A stretch of 64,000 nucleotides of DNA from Bacteroidota bacterium (GTDB lineage: Bacteria > Bacteroidota > Bacteroidia > Chitinophagales > LD1): positions 1-64,000 of the forward strand of contig CANJZE010000010.1 in assembly GCA_947479455.1 (NCBI GenBank). Direction: 5' to 3'. Below the pieces are notes generated by a model. The model saw only the letters and a list, made by a program, of their open reading frames with translations. It was not told the DNA's origin and searched no databases. The first letter of the stretch is position 1. Each line of letters opens with the position of its first letter. Shown here in pieces: positions 33,329 to 43,198 of this stretch. A program made the translations under genes and the position numbers.

Positions 33329-36220
33329 ATGAAGAAAATTTTACTTTTTGTTACCATTTTGTTTGCATCAGTTTCACTTTTTGCTCAAACAAAATCTATA
33401 AGCGGAAAAATTATTGACACCAAAACCAAAGAGCCTATGACTGGCGCTAACGTGGTTGTGAAAGGCACCAAGATTGGAGCAATTGTCGATATTGATGGAA
33501 AGTTTACACTTGAAGTTCCGGCAGATGCTAAAACGCTTACCATCTCTTTCATAGGGTATAATTCGAAAGATGTTACCATTGGAAACAATACCAGCTTCAA
33601 TGTTTCTATGGATGCTGCAGAAACATTAAGTGGTGAAGTGGTGGTTACTTCTTCGCGAGTAGCCGAATCAATTAAACAAGCTCCGTTACAAATTGAAAAA
33701 ATGACTTCGCGTGAGATTAAGAGCGCAGCTTCGGGCGATTTTTACCAGAGCATTGGAAACTATAAAGGCATTGATATCGTTACCACTTCTTCAGGTTTCA
33801 AAGTTATTAACCTTCGCGGTTTTGGAGATACACGTTCATTGAGAACAAAACAGTTTATTGATGGAATTGACAATGAAGCACCCGGTTTAAATTTTCCAAT
33901 AGGAAACATGGTAGGTGCTAACGACCTTGATTTGGAAAGCGTGGAAATTATTTCAGGAGCTGCTTCGTCACTTTATGGAGCAAACGCCATGCAGGGAGTA
34001 ATTTCTATGCGCAGTAAAAACCCTTACGACTTTCAGGGTTTCTCTGCGCAAATAAAAGGTGGCGGAACCTTGCAACCCGCTCCATATGTAGATGCACAGT
34101 TTCGCTATGCACAAGCCTTTGGAAAAAGCCAACGCTTTGCTATTAAACTTACCGGTGAATACACCCAAACAAAAGATTGGATTGCCGATGATGATTCATT
34201 TAACCGTTATGGGAATATAAATGCCGATGTGAACGTAATTGGTTCGCTTCGCAAAAAAGTTTACGAGCCTTATTGCCCTACTTGCCCAATTACTAATGAG
34301 CAACACGATAAATATGTAAAGCTGAATGGGTTTTTAGATTTTAATCCTACAGCCAATAATTTAGATAGCTCTGTTCAAGGTGGATTTGTTCGTTTTCATG
34401 CTCCGGGCTATATGGAAAAGGATTTAGCTGACTACAATGCGAAGAACGCGAAAATTTCTGCGGAGTTGCACTATCGGTTCAAAAATGATATTGAGTTAGT
34501 TGGTTCTTACAAATTTGGTTACGGAACTGCGGTATATCAAGCAACCGCCCGTTACCAAATTAAGGAGTTCACTTTCCACCAACCAAAAATTGAACTTAAA
34601 GGCAAAAACTTTTTTGTGCGTGCTTATGGTGCTATAGAAGATGCCGGCAAATCATACAACATTGGTTTAACCGGAGCTTATATTTCCCGTTCGGCTTTGC
34701 GCGATTCTGTAGCAGCAAAATATTCAAGCGTTTATTTCAATACGTTAGATTCTATTGTGGGTGGTTTTGCAAATTGTACCGATTGTTTTGAAAACAAACC
34801 AAACGACCCGCGTATTGTTTATGCTCGTCAAGTTGCCAGAACTGAATCTGAAAAAATGTGGTATGCAGTGGGCTCGCAACTATTTAAAGATTCGTTTAAC
34901 CGCTACATTGCTGAAACAAACTCATTGGAAGGAACTAAGTTTTACGACAAGTCAATGATGTGGCACGTAGAAGGACAATACGATTGGGATTTTGTAAAAT
35001 GGTTAGACATTATTACTGGTGCCTCTTACCGTATTTATATGCCTAACTCGCGCGGAACTATTTTTGAAGATACAGCCGGCAAAGTTCTACGCGTGCATGA
35101 AGTAGGAGCTTATTTACAAATGACTAAAAGATTGTTTCACGACAATTTTAAAATTATGGGCTCCATACGTGTAGATAAAAACTCCAATTTTAAAGCGCAA
35201 GTTTCTCCTCGCGGTTCACTGGTTTATACTGTTAAAGGCAAAAACAGCGATCATACTTTCCGCGCTTCGGTTACCTCGGCTTTTAGAACTCCAACTTTGC
35301 AAGATCAATACTTGTATCTCAACATTGGTCGATTGTTCCTATTGGGTAATTCTACCGGGTATACCAATCTGTTTACCCGAGAATCAACGCTTAACTATTA
35401 TCGTACACCTGGTGATGCAGATACAAAAAGCAAATTGGATTTGTTGAGACCAACAACGCTTGCACCTCTTAAACCTGAGCAAGTATTCTCTGTAGAGTTT
35501 GGTTATAGAACAGAAATTAAAAAGCGTGTTTATATTGACGTTTCTGCTTACTGGAGCCGCTATAGTAACTTCATTGGTTTTCAACGGGTAGTTAAAACTC
35601 GTGCCGGAGATGCTAACGCTGATCGCACTTCACAAGCATATGAAGATGCCGTAAATTGTATTATGGTAAGTGACTCAACTAACTCTAAAGAGTTTGGTCC
35701 CGATCAAAAATATTACACCGTTTATCAAATGTGGGTGAATGCAACTACTAAGGTTCCTTCGTGGGGCGCGGCTATTAGCATTGCATACTACATAGGAAAA
35801 GGAATTACCCCTTACATTAACTACACCTACACCGACTTAGACGAAAAGAATTTGACCAACAATGGCACAACAGTGCTTTCCGGATTCAACACGCCAAAGC
35901 ATAAATTCAACGTTGGAGTAAACGCCAATAAAGTGGTAGGTGGTTTAGGTTTTAGCGCCAACTTTAAGTGGGTTACCGGATATACCTGGCAGAGTCCTTT
36001 TGCAGATGGATATGTGCCCAGTTTCCACACGTTGGACTTCCAAATTTTCTACGACATTGAAAAAGCATATTCGACTATTCGTTTTGGTGCCTCTAATATT
36101 TACAACAATCGCCACATTGAAGCGGTTGGTTCACCAAAAATTGGAGCCTTATACTATGCTGGCTGGACTTTCGACTTCAACAAGTTTAAAAAACCAGGAG
36201 CTACAGCTGCTGCACAGTAA
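33329..36220 (+). CDS. TonB-dependent outer-membrane receptor
   Basis: 963 residues. A signal peptide (cleavage after LFAQ) is followed by a carboxypeptidase-regulatory-like domain (GKIIDTKTKEPMTGANVVV to FIGYNSKDV). The plug domain carries VEIISGAASSLYGANAMQGVISM, and a 22-strand-type barrel extends to the end. It should import a ligand across the outer membrane using TonB energy. No SusD partner follows, so it belongs to the stand-alone type and may take up siderophores, vitamins or peptides. Two CPxC-like Cys pairs (YCPTCPIT, NCTDCFEN) occur in barrel loops. A terminator follows. Confidence 0.93.
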   Translation: MKKILLFVTILFASVSLFAQTKSISGKIIDTKTKEPMTGANVVVKGTKIGAIVDIDGKFTLEVPADAKTLTISFIGYNSKDVTIGNNTSFNVSMDAAETLSGEVVVTSSRVAESIKQAPLQIEKMTSREIKSAASGDFYQSIGNYKGIDIVTTSSGFKVINLRGFGDTRSLRTKQFIDGIDNEAPGLNFPIGNMVGANDLDLESVEIISGAASSLYGANAMQGVISMRSKNPYDFQGFSAQIKGGGTLQPAPYVDAQFRYAQAFGKSQRFAIKLTGEYTQTKDWIADDDSFNRYGNINADVNVIGSLRKKVYEPYCPTCPITNEQHDKYVKLNGFLDFNPTANNLDSSVQGGFVRFHAPGYMEKDLADYNAKNAKISAELHYRFKNDIELVGSYKFGYGTAVYQATARYQIKEFTFHQPKIELKGKNFFVRAYGAIEDAGKSYNIGLTGAYISRSALRDSVAAKYSSVYFNTLDSIVGGFANCTDCFENKPNDPRIVYARQVARTESEKMWYAVGSQLFKDSFNRYIAETNSLEGTKFYDKSMMWHVEGQYDWDFVKWLDIITGASYRIYMPNSRGTIFEDTAGKVLRVHEVGAYLQMTKRLFHDNFKIMGSIRVDKNSNFKAQVSPRGSLVYTVKGKNSDHTFRASVTSAFRTPTLQDQYLYLNIGRLFLLGNSTGYTNLFTRESTLNYYRTPGDADTKSKLDLLRPTTLAPLKPEQVFSVEFGYRTEIKKRVYIDVSAYWSRYSNFIGFQRVVKTRAGDANADRTSQAYEDAVNCIMVSDSTNSKEFGPDQKYYTVYQMWVNATTKVPSWGAAISIAYYIGKGITPYINYTYTDLDEKNLTNNGTTVLSGFNTPKHKFNVGVNANKVVGGLGFSANFKWVTGYTWQSPFADGYVPSFHTLDFQIFYDIEKAYSTIRFGASNIYNNRHIEAVGSPKIGALYYAGWTFDFNKFKKPGATAAAQ

Positions 36221-36241
36221 AATTATTTAAAGATTTATTTT

Positions 36242-36281
36242 CAAATGCCATCTCTTTAAAAACGAGATGGCATTTGTGTTT
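36242..36281 (+). terminator. Rho-independent terminator after the TonB receptor
   Basis: CAAATGCCATCTC (36242-36254) pairs perfectly with GAGATGGCATTTG (36264-36276), followed by TGTTTTG. Confidence 0.85.
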
Positions 36282-36376
36282 TGTGGTTGTAACACTTCGC
36301 CCTCTACCTATGAAATCGAAAAGGTTACTTCTGAAAAACAGAATCTTACCAAATTAAGAAGCTGAAATGAATTTCG

Positions 36377-38764
36377 TTATTCAATCACCAATTTTTTGCG
36401 AAGCACTAGCGCCCCTTTTTCTAAACTTACGATATAAATTCCGCTGCTGATAAGCGGCAATTCAATTTCAAATTTTGTATATGCTATTTTGCGTTTGGCT
36501 ATCAATCTTCCCGTTGCATCAATGATTTTCACTTCACTATCTAACCAATCTTTTTCAACTAAAAATTGCAACCTGTTGGTTGAATTTGGATTTGGGAAAA
36601 TGCAGAAACTGTTTGCATTAGCAATTTCGTTCAATGCGTTATAGATAAAACTGAATGGAGTTGATTGTGTTGAACAGTCAAACTGATTGGTAATGCTCAC
36701 TGTATAATTTCCACTAGTAGTGGGTGTGTAATCAGCACTTGTAGCACCGCTTATTAAAGAACCTCCGTTATACCATTGGTAAGTAGCAGCACCTGCACTA
36801 CTTGCCGTTAAAACTGAACCTTGTTGTGTTATGGTAATTTGTGGCGTGTCGACATAAAGTACGTTGAATGAAAGTGTTGAAGTAGAACCACATTCATTAC
36901 TTGCATAAACAGAAACCGAACCGCTCGTCATATAGCTGTTCACACTAAGCACTGAACTTCCTTGGCCTGCAATAATATTCCAAGGATTGCTTGCCGACCA
37001 AACAATACTATCTGCATTAACAGCCGATGAGAGCGAGAAATTTAAAGCCCCATAATTATTTGAGCAAACGGTATCTATCCCATAAAGAATTCCTAAAGTT
37101 GGAGTTGCTTGAACGTTAACATTGATGGTAGAAGGAACACTTTGTCCGCAATTATTTATAGCGCTAACACTTATCGTTCCACTGCTGTCGCCAACGGTGT
37201 AGTTAATGGCAGTACTTGGGTTTAGTGTAATGGCAGTCCATCCATTTGGCGCAGTCCAATTATAAGCACTAGCACCACTCACTGGTGCAATAGAAAACGA
37301 ACTGGTAGTTCCCGCACACAAATCAACTGTTCCACTTATTGTTCCAGGTGTTCCAAGATTGGAAGGAACTACGGTGATAGAAGCAGAAGTAGGCGATGAA
37401 GTACCGCAACTATTTTGTGCGGATACTGAAACTGTTCCACCGTTTGTTCCTGAAGTGGCTGTAATAATATTCGTGTTATTTCCCGCTGTAATATTCCAAC
37501 CGTTTGGCAAAGTCCAATTGTAAGTTGCAGTTGCATCATTGATTACAGAAATACTCAGGTTCGAAATATTGGAACAAACCGTATCGGCTGAGGTAATAGT
37601 TGATGGAGTAGCCGGTGAAAAATTTTGTGTTATAGCAACTGAAACCGAAGCAAGTGAACAAACTCCATTGCCAACAATTAACGCGTAGTTGCCCGCGGCA
37701 TTTACAGAAAGCGTATTAGCAGTGGAGTTGTTGCTCCATAAATATTGAAAGCCTGCAGGATTAGCCGTAAGTGTTGTACTGTTGTTATTGCAAAAAAAGG
37801 TATTGCCCGAAATGCTGGCATTTGAAGGAACGGAGTTGGTGCAAATTTGTTGAACTGTAGATATTGTAGATGTGTCAATAAGGTTTTGAAATTTAGTCCA
37901 AGCCTCACAAACACCTTTCAAATAGTAATCGAGATAAGGATTGAGATATAAACGCACTCTTCGTTGTTGCTCAGCGCTTGATAAACCACCAGCTGTAATA
38001 CAAGTGCCCTCACCAAAGCCGCAATTGAAATTATTGTCAGCAAAAGCACAATGATAACCCTTGATGAGATTGATATGAACCTTACAAGCCGAAGCAAGTG
38101 AGTCATACATTAACTGCTGATGCGCTGCATTTGGCGCAACGCAATCAAGTGTTCCCGAAAAAACTAAATGCGGTTTTGTAATTGCTTTGGCTGCAATAGA
38201 CGCTTTGGGATTTGTTTCGGCAGCAGCAAAAGTGAAATAACAAATGGGTGAAGTGGTGTATTGGTCAGCCAAAAAAGTTGAACCACCACCCATGCTATGT
38301 CCCCCAATAGCCAAACGCCCGGTAGTGCTTCCTGCAAAAGGTGAAGTACCTGCAAGAATGAGGTCGGCAACCTTAGCTAAATCTTTTCCAAAATCAAGAT
38401 GGCTTGGTGCAGGAATTATTCCTGATTCGGTCCTGGGAAAGCAAATAATATATCCGCTGTTCACGAGCGAATCCCACAAAGTTGTGTAAGCATCCCATGT
38501 CATACTGAAACCGTGACCGAAAACAATTACGGGAAAATTTCCCGCAGCCACAGGAGTGTTGTTACCCGCAGAAGTTGCGGGATAATAAATTTCAGTTCCT
38601 ATATCGCGCCCTGTTCCGCCAACAGGATTTGTGGTTCCGCCACCAATGGCAAAACCACCCGTGCGCGATGCATCTTTAAAATTGATTGACTTGTGCCCGA
38701 TTGGATATTGAGCAAAAGAAGCGAGAGAAAAACAAATGAGAAGAAGAGTGGAAATTTTTTTCAT
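36377..38764 (-). CDS. Secreted esterase-like alpha/beta hydrolase with PKD-like repeats and T9SS tail
   Basis: 795 residues. The signal peptide ends at SFAQ. An alpha/beta hydrolase domain (about 20-300) has VIVFGHGFSMTWDAY, the nucleophile elbow GGHSMGGGS (Ser about residue 155), a probable acid in SGTLDCVAP and a His in GYHCAFADN. Several Ig/PKD-like repeats follow (about 310-690, with motifs like YNWTLPNGWNI, SVSAQNSCG and TVCSNISN). The end is a T9SS sorting domain (FCIFPNPNSTNRLQF to RKKLVIE). The catalytic domain is of the dienelactone-hydrolase/cutinase-like type that takes ester substrates. It should be displayed on or released from the cell surface. Confidence 0.85.
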   Translation of the reverse strand: MKKISTLLLICFSLASFAQYPIGHKSINFKDASRTGGFAIGGGTTNPVGGTGRDIGTEIYYPATSAGNNTPVAAGNFPVIVFGHGFSMTWDAYTTLWDSLVNSGYIICFPRTESGIIPAPSHLDFGKDLAKVADLILAGTSPFAGSTTGRLAIGGHSMGGGSTFLADQYTTSPICYFTFAAAETNPKASIAAKAITKPHLVFSGTLDCVAPNAAHQQLMYDSLASACKVHINLIKGYHCAFADNNFNCGFGEGTCITAGGLSSAEQQRRVRLYLNPYLDYYLKGVCEAWTKFQNLIDTSTISTVQQICTNSVPSNASISGNTFFCNNNSTTLTANPAGFQYLWSNNSTANTLSVNAAGNYALIVGNGVCSLASVSVAITQNFSPATPSTITSADTVCSNISNLSISVINDATATYNWTLPNGWNITAGNNTNIITATSGTNGGTVSVSAQNSCGTSSPTSASITVVPSNLGTPGTISGTVDLCAGTTSSFSIAPVSGASAYNWTAPNGWTAITLNPSTAINYTVGDSSGTISVSAINNCGQSVPSTINVNVQATPTLGILYGIDTVCSNNYGALNFSLSSAVNADSIVWSASNPWNIIAGQGSSVLSVNSYMTSGSVSVYASNECGSTSTLSFNVLYVDTPQITITQQGSVLTASSAGAATYQWYNGGSLISGATSADYTPTTSGNYTVSITNQFDCSTQSTPFSFIYNALNEIANANSFCIFPNPNSTNRLQFLVEKDWLDSEVKIIDATGRLIAKRKIAYTKFEIELPLISSGIYIVSLEKGALVLRKKLVIE

Positions 38765-38795
38765 GAAATTTTGTTGTTCTGTAAATCTAGTCGTA

Positions 38796-39452
38796 TCAAT
38801 TAAAAAATGTTCCCTTTTGCAAAAAAGGATTAGTCCTCCTTTCTACTCCTATAAATGTATCGTCACCATGCCCGCAAAAAACTTTCACATCATCGGGCAT
38901 GGTCATTAGTTTTTGCATAATTGAATTCAGCAGCACTTCGCCACTTGCTCCGGGTAAATCGAAGCGTCCAACACTTCCTTGAAACAATACATCTCCGCAC
39001 ACCACTATTCTTTCGGCTTCATTGTAAAAAGACAAACTTCCAGGTGAATGACCGGGAGTGAAAAGCGTTTTCAAAACCGTTTTGCCGAATTTTATTTCAT
39101 CGCCTTCTTTCAACCAATGCTTTGGTTTTGGTGATGGTTCCACACTAAAATTAAAGAAGCTTTGAAAATCGAGCGCCTGATTCATCACCTTCCATTCTAT
39201 TTCATGAAACTCGGGAAGCAGATTATATTTTTCGCATAGAAATTTGTTGCCACCAAAATGGTCAATGTGGCAATGTGTGTTCAACAGTTTCACCGGTTTC
39301 AGATGGTTTGATTCAATCGTTTGCACCAATTGATTTTGCTCAAATTCGTTCGAACAACCGGCATCAATAATTACACATTCATTAGTTTCATCGGTCAGCA
39401 CAAAAGTATTTTCCTGAAACGCGTTAAAAGTGTGTTTGAATATCCGCAGCAT
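38796..39452 (-). CDS. MBL-fold metallo-hydrolase (glyoxalase II-like)
   Basis: 218 residues. The zinc-binding motif is NTHCHIDHFGGN, with further ligands in FTPGHSPGSLSFY, VVCGDVLFQGSVGRFDLPG and VFCGHGDDT. The start (FKHTFNAFQENTFVL) matches the small glyoxalase-II-like family of Bacteroidota. The family hydrolyses thioesters such as S-lactoylglutathione analogues; the exact substrate is not known. It is divergent from the TolB-like gene, and the intergenic DNA contains a repeat. Confidence 0.9.
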   Translation of the reverse strand: MLRIFKHTFNAFQENTFVLTDETNECVIIDAGCSNEFEQNQLVQTIESNHLKPVKLLNTHCHIDHFGGNKFLCEKYNLLPEFHEIEWKVMNQALDFQSFFNFSVEPSPKPKHWLKEGDEIKFGKTVLKTLFTPGHSPGSLSFYNEAERIVVCGDVLFQGSVGRFDLPGASGEVLLNSIMQKLMTMPDDVKVFCGHGDDTFIGVERRTNPFLQKGTFFN

Positions 39453-39495
39453 TATTTATTTTTTAAGTTTGAAGGCGTGAATATAAAACAGACGA

Positions 39496-39650
39496 CAGAT
39501 GTTAGACGTTAGATAGAAGATAAATGCAAAAACAAAACCTTCCGCTTGGCTTTTAATGATTTATTTCAAGAACAAAATATTTCTCTTTAATACTTTCAAT
39601 TCCCGTTTCTGGTTGTTGTCTATTGTTTATTGTCTATCGTCTACCATCTG
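39496..39650. repeat. Inverted repeat pair flanking the TolB-like gene start
   Basis: CAGATGTTAGACGTTAGATA (39496-39515) is an imperfect inverted copy of TGTCTATCGTCTACCATCTG (39631-39650). The right copy belongs to a run of TTGTCTATTG-like units and encodes the hydrophobic core of the signal peptide. Confidence 0.55.
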
Positions 39651-42600
39651 CTTAGCTCAAGGCAACGAAAAATTTGGTCAAAACCGCGTTCAATATAAAG
39701 ACTTCAGTTTTCAGTATTACGAAAGCGATAACTTCATTACTTACTTTTACATGGGCGGTCAGGATATTGCCAAGTATGTCATTAAATCGGCTGAAGACAA
39801 TGCGGTTGAAATTACGAAGCTGCTCGATTTTCATTACAAGCGCAAGATTGATATCATCGTTTATAACAACATCAATGAACTCAACCAAACCAACATTGGT
39901 ATTTACGACCAGGGGCAAAACCCGGGTGGCACAGTAAAAATTCCGGATAGTAAATTGTTCGTTTACTTCAATGGCGACCACCGCCACCTCGACAAACAAA
40001 TTCGCGAAGGCATTGCAAAAATTTATGTGAGCAAAATGATTTTGGGAAGTTCTGTTGGTGAAGTTTTGTCGAATGCAGTATTACTCAACCTACCCGACTG
40101 GTATAAAGTAGGTTTAGTAAAGTACATTGGCGAACCTTGGAACAGCGATATGGAAGACCGCCTGCGCGATGGAATAATGAGTGGCAGATATACGCGTTTA
40201 CGAAAACTTGAAACAGATGAATCTATTTTTGTGGGACATTCCATTTGGCATTATCTCGAAGAAGTACACGGCAAAAGCGCAGTCAGCAATATACTCTATC
40301 TCACACGAGTGAATAGAAGCGTTGATAACGGATTGATGTTTGTATTGGGCACCAATCTTTCAGAAACCTTACAACATTGGTACGAATATTATCTCAATCG
40401 TTTCAGTAGCGAAGCAAAACTTTCATCAATGCCCGATGACAATTCGATGGTGAAAACAAAAATTAAAAAGAATGTTGATTACTACCAAACCAAACTGAGT
40501 GCCGATGGAAAATATGTGGCATATGCGAGTAACGATATGGGGCGATACAAAGTTCATTTGCTAAATACAGAAACACAAAAGAGCGAAGTGATATTTAGAG
40601 GTGGATGGAGAACCAATACTATTTTCACTGACCAATCCATTCCATTACTCGCCTGGGAACAATCGGGTAAAAAGCTGGCGATTATCAACGACAAGCGTTC
40701 AAATATTTTCATTCGTTTCTACGATACCGAAACAAAGAAGATGGAAAAAAATCCGGTACGCAAATTTCAAAAAGTAGTGAGCTTTAGTTATGTAGATTCA
40801 AAACAGTTAATAATGAGTGCCATCCAAAACGGGCAAACTGATATTTATTTATACAACATTGCTTCAACCACTACACGAAAACTTACAGACGATTATTTTG
40901 ATGATTTGTACCCTGCTTACATTGAGGCCGACAGCGTTCGCGGAATTATGTTTGCAAGTAATCGCGAAGACGATACATTGCGACCATTGCGTTACGAATC
41001 ACAAAGCGTTAACAACCGTCAGCTCGATTTGTTTTTTTATGATTTGAATGCGAATCAGAATTTTTTGTACCGCGTTACTTCAACTCCATTTGCTGACGAA
41101 TCGTACCCCCAAAATTTTAGTGAAAAGGAATTTTGTTTTTTGAGCGAAGAGAACGGAATTCGGAATCGTCATATTGGTCACTTCGAAAGTGTGTATGACC
41201 ATAACGAAAAAACCATACGTTTCGTTTTAAAAGAAACCGGTGAGCTTGATTCCATTCAAGTGCCGGCAAATGTTTCAGCAGCCGGAATTTTAGACCCTGC
41301 TACTGAATTATTGAAAGATACTTCATCTACCAAGGTTTATAAATTAGGTGGCACCACTGCGGCATACACCAATTACACGTACAATATTCGAGAGCAAAAT
41401 GTGGTGCCGAAAAAAAATTTGGCGCTTGATGTTTTCAAAATCAAAAACAAGATTCAATTCCGCAAATACAGTTTGCCTTCTACCGCAACCCAAAGCGAGC
41501 CTGTTTTTGACTACATGATTCAGTTACAGAAAAAGGAGATTGAGGCTACCGAAGCTTCGGTAAAAAGAGAGGAACCGGCAGTAAAATTGTTTATAGAAAA
41601 ATACGATTCGGTGAGAGCAAATCGAGGCAATAGACCTTTCGATTTTCAAAGTGAATTTGATTACGGCATAAAACTTTTCGATTGGGATTCGGCCTCTGCC
41701 TTAAAATTAAAAAGCACTAGCGAAGGTTATGTGTTTCGCTTTTCGCGTGTGCGCCCATACTTCATTCGGTTTATGGTTGACAAGGTAATTGCGCAGGTGG
41801 ACAACAGCATTATGTTCACGCGTTATCAGCCGTTTGATCCTTACAACCCGGAGTTTAACACACAACCGGTAAGTTTCATGTTCAAGTTTGGCATTACAGA
41901 TTTGCTCGAAAATCATAAACTCTATGGTGGTTTTGCGTTGCCCTTTAGCGGTATCAACAGCAACTCGCAATATTTTATAACGTACGAAAACTTGACTAAA
42001 CGGCTCGACACAAAATTTACCTTCTACAGAAAATCGTATGGAAGCACGGCTACGGGCAGGCTTCCGTTTACGAACACGATTTTACCTGCAGATTATTCAT
42101 TGCCTTACAGCATTAAAACAAACTATGCCGAGTTGCAATTCAATTATGCGCTTGATGTGTTGAGCAGTTTGCGTTTTAATTTATCGTTTAGAAATGATAA
42201 AGTGGTGTACAAGTCGCAGGATACTTTTTCGTTGAACTTGCCCAGCATTTCTGACAACTGGTTGTTCTTTCGTGCCGAATACGTTTTTGATAACTGTATG
42301 GAAGTGGCCACCAACATACGCTATGGAACGCGTTTTAAAGTATGGGCCGAAGTGCATAAGGAATTTCCAACCAAAAACAAAAGTGTATCTGACCGATTTG
42401 ATTTCCCGGTGGTGCAATTCAATAACAAAGTGCTGGGTGTTTTTGGTTTTGATTTGCGCCATTACCAAAAAGTGTATAAACAAATTATTTGGGCAAGTCG
42501 ATTAGCCGCAGGGGTTTCATTCGGCAACGCAAAAATGATTTACTATCTGGGTGGAATTGACAATTGGATTACCGGACCCGGTTTTGATAAGTTTGACCGT

Positions 42601-43062
42601 ACCACGCCAATCAATTTAAATAACAACTACGCCTTTCAAACGTTGGCTACACCACTGCGCGGTTTTAAACAAAACGCACGCAATGGCGATAAGTTTATAG
42701 TGTTTAATACGGAGTTGCGCATTCCAATTTTTGCCGCTCTCATTCGTGCCCCTATTCGTTCTGAATTGATTCGCAATTTTCAAATCCTTGCATTTTTTGA
42801 TGCAGGCACAGCGTGGGAAGGTGCTTCACCTTGGTCGGGCAGCAATCCGCTTTACAACGAATCAATTCCGAATGTTCCTAGCAATCCTTCGGTGATTGTA
42901 CATGTTCAAAAATATAAAACACCAATCGTTATGGGATTTGGACCTGGGTTGCGCACTTCTATTCTAGGTTATTTTATTCGATTTGATACCGCTTGGGGGT
43001 ACGACACCGGAGAAATAAGTGAGAAGCCTAAATATTATTTTTCGTTTGGGTTAGACTTTTAA
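39556..43062 (+). CDS. TolB-like beta-propeller protein with C-terminal outer-membrane barrel
   Basis: 1168 residues. A signal peptide (core SIVYCLSSTICLAQ) precedes an N-terminal domain resembling the MA-type peptidase-like region of bacterial surface proteins (FQYYESDNFITYFYMGGQD). The zinc motif is not evident. WD40/TolB-like propeller repeats (about 300-560) contain KLSADGKYVAYASNDMG and GIMFASNREDD. The last ~400 residues resemble a BamA/Omp85-type barrel, with NTELRIPIFAALIR, FFDAGTAWEG and a final YYFSFGLDF. The family is widely conserved in Bacteroidota; a role in outer-membrane biogenesis is inferred. It is followed by a micro-ORF and lptB. Confidence 0.75.
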   Translation: MIYFKNKIFLFNTFNSRFWLLSIVYCLSSTICLAQGNEKFGQNRVQYKDFSFQYYESDNFITYFYMGGQDIAKYVIKSAEDNAVEITKLLDFHYKRKIDIIVYNNINELNQTNIGIYDQGQNPGGTVKIPDSKLFVYFNGDHRHLDKQIREGIAKIYVSKMILGSSVGEVLSNAVLLNLPDWYKVGLVKYIGEPWNSDMEDRLRDGIMSGRYTRLRKLETDESIFVGHSIWHYLEEVHGKSAVSNILYLTRVNRSVDNGLMFVLGTNLSETLQHWYEYYLNRFSSEAKLSSMPDDNSMVKTKIKKNVDYYQTKLSADGKYVAYASNDMGRYKVHLLNTETQKSEVIFRGGWRTNTIFTDQSIPLLAWEQSGKKLAIINDKRSNIFIRFYDTETKKMEKNPVRKFQKVVSFSYVDSKQLIMSAIQNGQTDIYLYNIASTTTRKLTDDYFDDLYPAYIEADSVRGIMFASNREDDTLRPLRYESQSVNNRQLDLFFYDLNANQNFLYRVTSTPFADESYPQNFSEKEFCFLSEENGIRNRHIGHFESVYDHNEKTIRFVLKETGELDSIQVPANVSAAGILDPATELLKDTSSTKVYKLGGTTAAYTNYTYNIREQNVVPKKNLALDVFKIKNKIQFRKYSLPSTATQSEPVFDYMIQLQKKEIEATEASVKREEPAVKLFIEKYDSVRANRGNRPFDFQSEFDYGIKLFDWDSASALKLKSTSEGYVFRFSRVRPYFIRFMVDKVIAQVDNSIMFTRYQPFDPYNPEFNTQPVSFMFKFGITDLLENHKLYGGFALPFSGINSNSQYFITYENLTKRLDTKFTFYRKSYGSTATGRLPFTNTILPADYSLPYSIKTNYAELQFNYALDVLSSLRFNLSFRNDKVVYKSQDTFSLNLPSISDNWLFFRAEYVFDNCMEVATNIRYGTRFKVWAEVHKEFPTKNKSVSDRFDFPVVQFNNKVLGVFGFDLRHYQKVYKQIIWASRLAAGVSFGNAKMIYYLGGIDNWITGPGFDKFDRTTPINLNNNYAFQTLATPLRGFKQNARNGDKFIVFNTELRIPIFAALIRAPIRSELIRNFQILAFFDAGTAWEGASPWSGSNPLYNESIPNVPSNPSVIVHVQKYKTPIVMGFGPGLRTSILGYFIRFDTAWGYDTGEISEKPKYYFSFGLDF

Positions 43063-43072
43063 AGCAAGCCAC

Positions 43073-43198
43073 ATGAACAAATCATTCGTTGATAAAAGGA
43101 AAAAGATTGTAGGTGAAAAAATATTGCCGCTGGAAGAAGCAAGATTATACTCTATAAAATTGATTCGAAAACTTCATAAAGAAAATAAAGTGTGTTGA
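43073..43198 (+). CDS. 41-residue micro-ORF coupled to lptB
   Basis: ATG at 43073 and stop TGA at 43196-43198. The product is basic and probably helical ([17 protein letters not shown] to [13 protein letters not shown]). I do not recognise it. It lies 10 bp after the TolB-like gene. Its stop overlaps the TTG start of lptB in a TTGA arrangement, the geometry of translational coupling. Codon choice looks like that of its neighbours. It could be a real small protein or a leader that helps ribosomes reach the weak TTG start. Confidence 0.5.
   Translation: MNKSFVDKRKKIVGEKILPLEEARLYSIKLIRKLHKENKVC

Noticed and set aside
33329..36220. TonB receptor as part of a SusCD glycan-uptake locus
   Set aside because: There is no SusD-like gene downstream, and a strong terminator follows directly.
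36377..38764. Calling the esterase a PETase
   Set aside because: Only motif layout and the T9SS tail are shared. The overall match cannot be judged by eye, so only a possible relation is reported.
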